From positions 1-17,707 of the forward strand of contig JAGAOA010000285.1 in assembly GCA_017623955.1 (NCBI GenBank): a stretch of DNA of 17,707 nt, in the 5' to 3' direction. Positions within the stretch are counted from its first letter, which is position 1. Each line of letters starts with the position of its first letter. The notes beneath the pieces were generated by a model. It searched no databases. It had not been told where the DNA came from and saw nothing but the letters and a program-made list of their open reading frames with translations. Made by a program: the position numbers and the translations under genes. The DNA comes from Opitutales bacterium. GTDB lineage: Bacteria; Verrucomicrobiota; Verrucomicrobiae; Opitutales; CAG-312. Below are positions 1-6,156 of this stretch, piece by piece.

Positions 1-1
1 A

Positions 2-553
2 GATATTAAATCTATCGAAGAGATAAAACAACCAGAAGTTCCTAAGCCAGAACCTAACGAACCAGTTGTAAAACTTCCTTCTCCAGACAAGCCAAAACCA
101 AAGCCGAACCCACCCAAAAAAGTATCGTTTAAGGATTTTAAACCAAAAACATCGGCTACTAATAGGAAAACTTCTACCAATAAGCAACCTCGCAGAAATA
201 TAAAGATTGATACTATTAGATCTAGTCATAGTTCAATAGATAGCATAGTTACTTCAACTACGGCTACACCATCGTCATCGTATATGAAAGACGCTCTTTC
301 TGATTACTATAAACATATTTATATAAAAGCTAAGAGTAATTGGAAAATTCCCACGATAAATGTAGATGCTCTATCGGTTAAAGTATCTTTTCATATAAGC
401 AAGACTGGTATAATTAGTAGTGTCCGCATAATGAAATCAAGCGGTGATAAAGATTTTGATGAATCTGTAATTCAAGTGTTTAGATCTATAACTATTGATC
501 CTCCTCCAGATAATAAAGCACAAACTATAAATATAATTTTCAACGCATCTTAA
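2..553 (+). CDS. TonB-family energy transducer, C-terminal part (5' end outside window)
   Basis: The reading frame is open from the first bases of the window to a TAA at 551-553, so this is the last 183 residues of a longer protein; the internal ATG at 284 is not its start. The visible N-terminal part is a proline/lysine-rich stretch (repeated KP, PKP and PP) followed by a Ser/Thr-rich linker, as expected of the periplasm-spanning region of TonB. The last ~85 residues look like a TonB/TolA-type C-terminal domain: YYKHIYIKAKSNWKIP, then a strand-turn-strand with ISKTGIISSVRIMKSSG and the conserved FDESV helix start. Such proteins transmit proton-motive energy from an ExbB/ExbD complex to outer-membrane receptors. 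The N-terminal membrane anchor must lie upstream and cannot be seen. A TolA-like role cannot be excluded. Confidence 0.8.
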   Translation, partial: DIKSIEEIKQPEVPKPEPNEPVVKLPSPDKPKPKPNPPKKVSFKDFKPKTSATNRKTSTNKQPRRNIKIDTIRSSHSSIDSIVTSTTATPSSSYMKDALSDYYKHIYIKAKSNWKIPTINVDALSVKVSFHISKTGIISSVRIMKSSGDKDFDESVIQVFRSITIDPPPDNKAQTINIIFNAS

Positions 554-594
554 AAAAAACAAAACACTCACCGTTGGTGAGTGTTTTGTTTTTT
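554..594. terminator. Bidirectional intrinsic terminator between TonB-like and zupT-like genes
   Basis: A perfect 19-bp inverted repeat (554-572 with 576-594) closes a 3-base GTT loop at 573-575. Its core is CACTCACC/GGTGAGTG and it is flanked by an A-run on the left and a T-run on the right. It starts directly after the TonB-like stop codon and lies 20 bases beyond the end of the convergent zupT-like gene, so it can serve both strands. Confidence 0.9.
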
Positions 595-613
595 GTTGTG
601 TTTGTTGTAAGAT

Positions 614-1399
614 TTAAATAAACGACGAAATTGCAATAATCAACATACCTAAAAAGACCCCAACAATGGCCGTATGTTGATCGTCGTATTGTTTTGCCAT
701 AGGTAAAAGTTCGTCGAGTGCAATAAAAACCATAATTCCTGCGGTTGCTGCCATACATGCTCCTATTAAGGCTGGCGATAAAATCGGCATTAGTATAAAA
801 TAAGCACAAATGGCTCCCAATGGTTCAACTAGTCCAGAAAACGTTGCAATCAAAAATGCTTTTTTTCTGCTACCAGTTGTATGGAAAATGGGCAGGGCAA
901 CAGAAATTCCTTCTGGTATATTATGTAGTAAAATGGCAATACCTAGAGCTAATCCCAATCTAGTATTTTCAAGGGTTGAAAAAAATACAGACAATCCTTC
1001 TGGGAAATTGTGTATGGCAAGAGCAACGGCAGTCATTATTGCGACACGAGATATTTTAGATGTACTTACATCTCCATCTATCATTTTTGTGTCTATATGT
1101 TCTGGAATAAATGCGTCGATAACTCCTGCAAATAAAGCTCCAGCAAAAAACATTGCTAAAGGGGCGGCCTTTGCTAAATTTTGCGATTGAGAGAATGTTT
1201 TTTCGAACATCTCACTAGCCATTGGCATAATGTCGGCAAACGATACGTAAATCATAACACCAGCCGAGAATGCCATAGCAAAGGCTATTTTTTTGAAGTC
1301 CTTTTTTTGCACGCAAAAGGCTATCAAAGCCCCCAGCGATGTAGATACACCTGCGACAAAAGTTATAGCAAAAGCAATTAAAACAGAATCAGCACTCAT
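614..1399 (-). CDS. zupT: ZIP-family divalent metal transporter, ZupT type
   Basis: This 261-residue integral inner-membrane protein is close in length to E. coli ZupT, which imports zinc and also iron, manganese and cobalt. Both ZIP signature motifs are present: HNFPEG at residues 130-135 and HNIPEG at 159-164. These supply the His/Glu metal ligands in transmembrane helices 4 and 5. A further conserved stretch is EPLGA (191-195), and LDELLP near residue 228 marks a late helix. About eight hydrophobic segments are visible. The ATG at 1397-1399 is used; no strong Shine-Dalgarno precedes it. The gene is divergent from the Fur-family regulator across 117 bases, so metal- or redox-responsive control is plausible. 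Function is confident at family level; the preferred metal is not determinable here. Confidence 0.9.
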   Translation of the reverse strand: MSADSVLIAFAITFVAGVSTSLGALIAFCVQKKDFKKIAFAMAFSAGVMIYVSFADIMPMASEMFEKTFSQSQNLAKAAPLAMFFAGALFAGVIDAFIPEHIDTKMIDGDVSTSKISRVAIMTAVALAIHNFPEGLSVFFSTLENTRLGLALGIAILLHNIPEGISVALPIFHTTGSRKKAFLIATFSGLVEPLGAICAYFILMPILSPALIGACMAATAGIMVFIALDELLPMAKQYDDQHTAIVGVFLGMLIIAISSFI

Positions 1400-1489
1400 T
1401 ATATTTATTATTTTAGCTCATAGTTCAATAGCAAATCCTTTTCTAATAGTAAAGATAAAATAAATTAAATTAAATTTTTCTTGACTATA

Positions 1490-1506
1490 TCGGCAAAATT
1501 TTCCGA
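1490..1506. promoter_or_regulatory. Palindromic operator candidate upstream of the Fur-family gene
   Basis: A 17-bp palindrome of the form TCGGcAAA-A-TTTtCCGA has seven of eight half-site positions paired around a central base. It lies 10 bases before the ATG at 1517, and a TTGACT element at 1481-1486 lies just upstream. Fur-family dimers bind short palindromes with about this spacing and often repress their own gene, so autoregulation is the inference. The sequence is not the textbook PerR or Fur box. Confidence 0.45.
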
Positions 1507-1516
1507 TTCTATAACC

Positions 1517-1903
1517 ATGAGTTTTGTTACGAGATTTTCAAAAAAACGTGCTTACTTGCTAGACCTAATGAAAGCTGGTACTTTTGATCATCCTTCAGCA
1601 GCTCAAGTGTATGAATTTATGCGTAAATTGTACCCTAACATAAGTATGGGAACGGTTTATAGAAATTTGAAATTTCTAACTTTAAATGGCGATATAGCTT
1701 TAGTTGGAACTATTGGCGATTGTGAGAGATTTGATCATAATACAGACCAGCATTTTCATTTAGTTTGTCAAAAGTGTGGTAAAATTGTGGATGTTCCAAT
1801 ACCTGCAAATTTTATGAGAACAATAAATAATTCAAAAGAATATAGTGTAAGTTCTATGAAAGTTTTGTTGTCGGGCGAATGTTCAGAATGTATGCAGAAA
1901 TAA
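1517..1903 (+). CDS. Fur-family metal-dependent transcriptional regulator, PerR-like
   Basis: A 128-residue Fur-family protein. The N-terminal winged helix contains DHPSAAQVYEFMRK (24-37) and SMGTVYRNLKFL (43-54), the usual DNA-recognition region. Two CxxC pairs, C84/C87 and C122/C125, form the structural zinc site. The five regulatory-metal ligands of Bacillus PerR all have counterparts: H25, D73 in ERFD, H79 and H81 in DQHFH, and D92 in KIVD. That points to a PerR-type peroxide or Fe/Mn sensor rather than classical Fur, though the divergent zupT-like transporter also fits a metal-uptake regulator. The ATG at 1517 gives a standard N-terminus (MSFVTRFSKKR). The longer TTG start at 1481 would translate through a promoter-like element and the palindrome, so I rejected it. 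Confidence 0.9.
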   Translation: MSFVTRFSKKRAYLLDLMKAGTFDHPSAAQVYEFMRKLYPNISMGTVYRNLKFLTLNGDIALVGTIGDCERFDHNTDQHFHLVCQKCGKIVDVPIPANFMRTINNSKEYSVSSMKVLLSGECSECMQK

Positions 1904-1944
1904 AAAATGGGAGGCATTTTGATTGCTTCCCATTTTTATTTTTA
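1903..1944. terminator. Bidirectional intrinsic terminator after the Fur-family gene
   Basis: A 14-bp stem with one G-T pair (1903-1916 with 1924-1937) encloses a 7-base loop at 1917-1923. The core is TGGGAGGCA/TGCTTCCCA, flanked by A and T runs. It lies at the regulator's stop codon and 15 bases past the end of the convergent GH20-like gene, so it can end transcription from both sides. Confidence 0.88.
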
Positions 1945-1958
1945 ACAAAAGATTGAGA

Positions 1959-3569
1959 TTATCTGTTCATCATTTTCAAGTCTTCGTTGTTTGAATAACC
2001 AGAGTCTTTGTAATTTGTACAACCCATGTCCCAATCTAACTGATGAACATGGTGATTAAACGACATTCTGTTTTTTCTGTCTTCTAAATCAATGCTCTTA
2101 CCCGACCAATTCCACGATGCGTTTCTACAAAAGATGCGCTGTAATTTTGTGAAGTGAAGTTGCCCCCATGTAGTACCGAGCATCCCCAAAAGTTCATGTT
2201 CCATTGCAGCCTTACCGAGAGCATCAGTACCACGAGCTTCAATCCATGGACATGCAATAGATTGGAATCCATTAGCCTTGAAGAATTTCATTGTTGGCCA
2301 TTGTGGAGGAATATCTTGTTTTTTTGAAAGCTTATATTTTGGATAGCGATATTGCCAGTCGGCTATAACAATATCTTTAGGCAATTCCTTGTAGAGATTT
2401 GTAAGCTTTTGTGCTTGACGACCGCAAACAATGTAACCATCCCAACGAGGATCTTCTTTGTCTAAAAGCATATCATGCCACATAATCAAACGAAAATCGC
2501 GTTTCTTTGCTTCGGAATGTAACATCGATAAGTGATTTTTTATAAGTTGTGCTTGAGTGCCAGTTTTGCGACAAAGTGCACAAGTTCCAAACTCGTAAGA
2601 TTCATCAAAGCCAATGTGGAAGAATGGAGGTTTGTCGAAACGTTCGTGTAAATCAACCATCATATCAACAAGCATCTTTTTTGTGTCGGGATTTGAAATG
2701 CACCACGACCACGCTTCTGGTTCAAAATGATTTTGAAGATTTTTGTATTTGTACAAGATGGCGTGTTTGCCTGTGATTTCTCTAGCACCATACGCATGAC
2801 CAAGCATGTTGAATTGCGGAATAATTGTAATGCCAGCTTCTTTTGCAGCAGCGCGCATTTCGTCTATTTGTTTGTCGGTCAAGTAGTCTTGTTCCGAGCC
2901 AAATTGAGGATAGTCTTTGAACTTGTAAGTTCCCCAAAATTCAACAACAACGTAGTTCATCTTGTAGTACGCAGCAAGTCTGATAGCTCGAACGAACTCG
3001 TAAAATGTAGTTTCGGGGAAGTAGCATAAATGGATGCCTCTGAACTGCATAGTAGGGTAGTCGTTTATCGTTAGTTGTGGAATTACATAAGCGTTGAATT
3101 TTGTATTGCCTCTTTCTGATTCAGAAAGCTGACGTACAGTTTTCAAAGCATTGCGAATTCCATCTTCATTAGATGCTTTTATTATAAGCTTATCGTTGTC
3201 GGTTGAAAGATTGTAACCGTCTTTTTTGATGTTTAATGCAGATTCTTCAAAGTTGAAATTAATGTTGCAGGAAACGTCCCAATATTTTTGGAAGAGCATA
3301 TTTATAGTTTTGCGAATGTCGTATTTTTTAGATTTTTCAGAATTAGGTAAAACAAGTTCAACGTTGCAGTCTTGAGCAATTCTGTAAAAGTTTCCACTCT
3401 TAAATTCAGCCGATTGAGGAGTTGGAATTATACGTTGTAGGTACATCGCCTTTGCATCGTTATCCATGATTGGAGCAGAAACGATGTTTTGTCTTTTCGT
3501 GGTGGAGCAGGCTGTTACTAAAGATGTTGCTACTGCAATTAGCGTTAGATATTGTCTTTTTAATTTCAT
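1959..3569 (-). CDS. GH20-like beta-N-acetylhexosaminidase, predicted lipoprotein
   Basis: A 536-residue glycoside hydrolase with a lipoprotein signal: basic MKLKR, a hydrophobic core and lipobox LVTAC with the lipidated Cys at residue 21. It is therefore probably anchored on a membrane facing the periplasm or cell surface. Residues ~45-150 resemble the GH20 N-terminal domain (RIIPTPQ, then EDGIRNALKTVRQL). From ~167 a TIM-barrel domain begins with YPTMQFRGIHLCYFPE. The catalytic Asp-Glu pair is D322-E323 in HIGFDE; canonical GH20 enzymes have HxGGDE there, so G-G is changed to G-F. Barrel-side aromatic motifs such as W364-H365-D366 and W405 are also present. The expected reaction is release of terminal N-acetylhexosamine by substrate-assisted catalysis. 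The gene is monocistronic and convergent with the Fur-family gene. Substrate and exact subfamily are unknown. Confidence 0.82.
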   Translation of the reverse strand: MKLKRQYLTLIAVATSLVTACSTTKRQNIVSAPIMDNDAKAMYLQRIIPTPQSAEFKSGNFYRIAQDCNVELVLPNSEKSKKYDIRKTINMLFQKYWDVSCNINFNFEESALNIKKDGYNLSTDNDKLIIKASNEDGIRNALKTVRQLSESERGNTKFNAYVIPQLTINDYPTMQFRGIHLCYFPETTFYEFVRAIRLAAYYKMNYVVVEFWGTYKFKDYPQFGSEQDYLTDKQIDEMRAAAKEAGITIIPQFNMLGHAYGAREITGKHAILYKYKNLQNHFEPEAWSWCISNPDTKKMLVDMMVDLHERFDKPPFFHIGFDESYEFGTCALCRKTGTQAQLIKNHLSMLHSEAKKRDFRLIMWHDMLLDKEDPRWDGYIVCGRQAQKLTNLYKELPKDIVIADWQYRYPKYKLSKKQDIPPQWPTMKFFKANGFQSIACPWIEARGTDALGKAAMEHELLGMLGTTWGQLHFTKLQRIFCRNASWNWSGKSIDLEDRKNRMSFNHHVHQLDWDMGCTNYKDSGYSNNEDLKMMNR

Positions 3570-3721
3570 ACGTTTGTTGTCTTTGAGTTAAAATAAGTTA
3601 TACACAGTACGGTTAGAATTGCATTAGATACTATTGGGGGCAAGATAAATTTTATGTAGTTTTCTAAACCGTTAAGGATTTTTTGTATACTTAAAAAAAT
3701 ACAAATGATGTAAAAAAAACA

Positions 3722-3750
3722 TTGACGAAAATATATAAAAGTGAGAGGAT
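3722..3750 (+). promoter_or_regulatory. Possible sigma-70 promoter for tRNA-Ser
   Basis: TTGACG at 3722-3727 is followed after 17 bases by GAGGAT at 3745-3750. The -35 is good and the -10 weak, keeping only the A2, A5 and T6 consensus positions. Transcription would start about 15 bases before the mature tRNA. The placement is plausible but the -10 match makes it tentative. Confidence 0.3.
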
Positions 3751-3773
3751 GACCCGATAATTCAAGAATTCAA

Positions 3774-3860
3774 GGAGAGATGACAGAGTGGCCGATTGTG
3801 CCTGACTCGAAATCAGGTGTGCCGGTAACGGTACCGGGGGTTCAAATCCCTCTCTCTCCG
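3774..3860 (+). tRNA. tRNA-Ser (anticodon CGA)
   Basis: An 87-base class II tRNA. The acceptor stem GGAGAGA (3774-3780) pairs with TCTCTCC (3853-3859), with discriminator G at 3860. The anticodon stem CCTGA/TCAGG encloses loop CTCGAAA, placing anticodon CGA at 3808-3810, which reads UCG (Ser). The long variable arm TGTGCCGGTAACGGTACC is typical of tRNA-Ser, and the T loop is TTCAAAT. The 3' CCA is not encoded (TTT follows). The gene is followed at once by an intrinsic terminator. Confidence 0.96.
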
Positions 3861-3870
3861 TTTAAAATTT

Positions 3871-3911
3871 AAAATGCGAACTGTGTTGGACATGGTTCGC
3901 ATTTTTCTTTT
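3871..3911 (+). terminator. Intrinsic terminator after tRNA-Ser
   Basis: An 11-bp stem, AAAATGCGAAC (3871-3881) with GTTCGCATTTT (3895-3905), closes a 13-base loop and runs into a T-rich tail. It begins 10 bases after the tRNA and isolates it from the polysaccharide operon. Confidence 0.8.
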
Positions 3912-4005
3912 AAGTGATTTGCAATAATTTAGTTGCGTATGTGTTGTGTCCAACGCAAATTTTGTATATTTTGTGTTTAAAGTGATTATTTTGTGCAAAA
4001 TTTTT

Positions 4006-4028
4006 TGTCAAAATCGTCAATTTTGACA
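4006..4028. repeat. Inverted repeat upstream of the polysaccharide operon promoter
   Basis: The perfect 9-bp arms TGTCAAAAT (4006-4014) and ATTTTGACA (4020-4028) are separated by CGTCA. The repeat sits about 60 bases upstream of the TTGACT element at 4088 and lacks a T-tail. An operator for a dimeric regulator is more likely than a terminator. I see no gene or other clear structure in the rest of 3912-4210. Confidence 0.4.
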
Positions 4029-4087
4029 CTTTCATATTAGACAATTATCAACAACTTACGAATCAAGTCCTTCAGAAAAATATTTCC

Positions 4088-4118
4088 TTGACTATATTCT
4101 TTAGGGGTACACTATAAC
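4088..4118 (+). promoter_or_regulatory. Sigma-70-like promoter of the polysaccharide operon
   Basis: TTGACT at 4088-4093 and TATAAC at 4113-4118 are separated by 19 bases, slightly longer than the ideal 17. Transcription would start near 4125. That leaves the ATG at 4130 almost leaderless and gives about 85 bases of leader before the ATG at 4211. It is the only good promoter-like site I saw before the first polysaccharide gene. Confidence 0.55.
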
Positions 4119-4210
4119 TTTATAGATATATGGCAAATAGTGTGCAGTTTATATTCTCAAAAAATCCTAAGAAATCTTTTTTGTTGAGTTCTTTTAAGGG
4201 TAGAAAAAAA

Positions 4211-4840
4211 ATGGTTCTTTGGCGTATATCTGTTGCGACAACTTATTTTGTAAAGCGTATTTTAGATATTATCGTTTCTTTAATAATGATTCTCTTGCTG
4301 TTTCCACTTTTTATTATTGTTGCAATTTTAATAAAACTTGAATCAAAAGGTGGCATTATTCATCGTCAAATTCGTGTAGGTAAGGACGGACGTCATTTCA
4401 ATTTCTACAAGTTTCGCTCTATGTTCATTGATGCTGAAGCCAGAAGACAACAAATTCTCGACAAAAATGAAAGTGCCGATGGTGTAATTTTCAAAATGAA
4501 AAATGACCCTAGAATAACTCGTATAGGGCGTTTTATCAGAAAATATTCGATAGATGAACTTCCTCAGTTATTCAATGTCCTTGAAGGTTCTATGAGCTTA
4601 GTTGGCCCACGTCCACCATTGCCAATGGAGGTTGCCCAATATTCTCTCGATGAACGTAAGAGGTTGCATATTAAACCTGGTATAACGTGCATTTGGCAAG
4701 TTTCTGGTCGTAGCGATATTCCTTTTAAAAAACAAGTTCAATTAGATGAACAATACATAAAAAATCATGGTTTTTTTAGGGATATTGTAATCCTGCTAAA
4801 AACAATACCCGCAATATTGACTGGAAAAGGGGCTTATTGA
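4211..4840 (+). CDS. Undecaprenyl-phosphate sugar-1-phosphate transferase (WcaJ/PglC-like), initiating enzyme
   Basis: A 209-residue bacterial sugar transferase of the small monotopic type. It moves a sugar-1-phosphate from a nucleotide sugar to undecaprenyl phosphate at the inner membrane, starting the repeat unit. One hydrophobic re-entrant segment (residues ~17-41) is followed by the family motifs KFRSM (67-71), the catalytic Asp-Glu in SIDELPQLFNVL (D115, E116), SLVGPRP (129-135) and KPGITCIWQVSGR (155-167). All key residues are intact, so it should be active. I chose the ATG at 4211 because TAAGGG lies 10 bases upstream and the N-terminus then fits the short family form. An in-frame ATG at 4130 would add 27 basic residues but lies only 11 bases past the -10 element. 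The sugar donor cannot be told from sequence. Confidence 0.92.
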   Translation: MVLWRISVATTYFVKRILDIIVSLIMILLLFPLFIIVAILIKLESKGGIIHRQIRVGKDGRHFNFYKFRSMFIDAEARRQQILDKNESADGVIFKMKNDPRITRIGRFIRKYSIDELPQLFNVLEGSMSLVGPRPPLPMEVAQYSLDERKRLHIKPGITCIWQVSGRSDIPFKKQVQLDEQYIKNHGFFRDIVILLKTIPAILTGKGAY

Positions 4841-6156
4841 TGAAAGCAATAATTAAATGTGTTTGTTCAGAATGTTCATGGACAAACAATTTTGAGGGTG
4901 TACATCCGTACATGATTCCAGTATTAGGCAAGCCCATTATTGATTTTTACATAGATTATTGTCTGCTTTGTGGGGTCTCGGAAATTATAATTATTGCGGA
5001 AGAATACGATGCTGCTTTTTTTTCTCACATTAAGTCGATGAACAAATGGGGTACGCCTATTTCAATAAGCATAAACGAGATAAATAACCCTATAAAAAGA
5101 GAATCTTGCGACATATTTTTTGAAAATTTTGCTCTAATCTGTTACGACAAAAATTACAAGCTATCTTCTACAAATATTGAAAATTTTCACTATGATTATA
5201 AGGGTATAATAGACATAGAAATTCATGAATATATAAATAAGCTTGAATCTTTACCACCCATTGTTCCTTTAAAAATAGAGTCATTAAAGGAATATTTCGA
5301 CGTAAATATGAGCCTTTTAAACAAATACACATCGTGTTTTCTGATGAAAGGTTATGGTGGTGAAGATGGCGTATTTATGGGTATGAATGATGTCGTTATG
5401 TATAAGGCAGAATTGTTTCCACCTTTAGTTATAGACGACAACACACAAATAGAATGTGCGTGCAATATTTCTAATTCCATAATAGGGACTCTTTCGTTAA
5501 TTGATAGAAGATCTACCCTTAAAAATTGCATTGTTTTCGACAGAACATACATTGCAGAAAATCAAACGATAGAAGGTAAAATTGTTTTTCGACAGTATAT
5601 AATTGATCCTGAAACAGAAGAAAAAATACGAATATTAACATCTTTTGAAATGTCAGATACGTATACTTATATTGCGATAAAAGCTCTCGAACGTATTTTT
5701 GAACGTATGCTTGCATTGTTGCTGTTTATTTTGTTAGCTCCGTTTTCATTGTTATTTATTATTTTTGGAAAACCTCAATTTTCGGAAATCGAATTAATTG
5801 GCAAAAAAAATCAAAAGTGGAAGATTCGTTACTATCTACGTTCATCTCGTTTGCGTGATATTTATTTTTTCAAATTATCACAAGATAAGTTGCATCTTTT
5901 ATGGGCTACAATTCTTGGGAAAATCAGATTAGTAGGTGATTCTATTCAAGTTGCACGAGATCCTAAAAATATGAAATTTTATGGTAAGTATTATCGCGTA
6001 GGTGCATTTAATTATGCAGGTTCTATTGGCAAAAAAGACTCGCAATGGCGTGTTATGGACGATTTGCATTACAAAAATCATAGATCAATTAGAACCGATT
6101 TACAGGTTGTTCTTCGGACGCTTGTATCGAGAATTTTTGGAGACCAAAGCAAATGA
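4840..6156 (+). CDS. Composite protein: degenerate sugar nucleotidyltransferase-like domain, beta-helix, membrane segment, degenerate sugar-transferase-like domain
   Basis: A 438-residue protein starting at an ATG that overlaps the previous stop (TGATG), with AAAAGGGG just upstream. Residues ~1-60 resemble a GT-A nucleotidyltransferase (YMIPVLGKPIIDFYI, then GVSEIIIIAEEY). However, the GxGTRL nucleotide loop and the lysine before the M-I-P motif are absent. Residues ~195-250 have hexapeptide-like repeats (VIDDNTQI, NSIIGTLSL, NCIVFDRTYI) suggesting a left-handed beta-helix. A hydrophobic segment spans ~285-310. The C-terminal ~120 residues echo a WcaJ-type transferase: KIRLVGD (361-367) for MSLVGPRP and HRSIRTDLQVVLRTL (414-428). 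The catalytic DE is D349-K350 and KFRSM is missing. Both enzyme halves look inactive. I infer a regulatory, scaffolding or sugar-sensing partner of the adjacent initiating transferase. Confidence 0.65.
   Translation: MKAIIKCVCSECSWTNNFEGVHPYMIPVLGKPIIDFYIDYCLLCGVSEIIIIAEEYDAAFFSHIKSMNKWGTPISISINEINNPIKRESCDIFFENFALICYDKNYKLSSTNIENFHYDYKGIIDIEIHEYINKLESLPPIVPLKIESLKEYFDVNMSLLNKYTSCFLMKGYGGEDGVFMGMNDVVMYKAELFPPLVIDDNTQIECACNISNSIIGTLSLIDRRSTLKNCIVFDRTYIAENQTIEGKIVFRQYIIDPETEEKIRILTSFEMSDTYTYIAIKALERIFERMLALLLFILLAPFSLLFIIFGKPQFSEIELIGKKNQKWKIRYYLRSSRLRDIYFFKLSQDKLHLLWATILGKIRLVGDSIQVARDPKNMKFYGKYYRVGAFNYAGSIGKKDSQWRVMDDLHYKNHRSIRTDLQVVLRTLVSRIFGDQSK

Noticed and set aside
284..553. Separate 89-residue protein starting at ATG 284
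   Set aside because: The same frame is open back to the window edge with a proline-rich TonB-type spacer, so it is the C-terminal part of a larger gene.
540..1381. Open frames on both strands (540-809, 810-1190, 1181-1381)
   Set aside because: They are out-of-frame shadows of the zupT-like gene, with no family resemblance and biased composition.
1481..1516. TTG start that lengthens the Fur-family protein by 12 residues
   Set aside because: The extra residues are unlike Fur-family N-termini and overlap a TTGACT element and the palindrome; ATG 1517 is preferred.
3682..3705. TTTGTAT/ATACAAA inverted repeat upstream of the tRNA gene
   Set aside because: Seven AT-rich pairs in an A/T-run region are expected by chance, and there is no T-tail or placement that supports a function.
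3813..3998. Minus-strand open frame ending in RERDLNPRYRYRHT
   Set aside because: It reads the complement of the tRNA-Ser and its terminator. This RERDLNPRY-type peptide is a well-known artefact of translating tRNA-Ser genes backwards.
4130..4210. Upstream ATG adding 27 residues to the initiating transferase
   Set aside because: It lies only 11 bases past the -10 element and has no Shine-Dalgarno, whereas ATG 4211 has TAAGGG upstream and a standard family N-terminus. Leaderless translation cannot be fully excluded.
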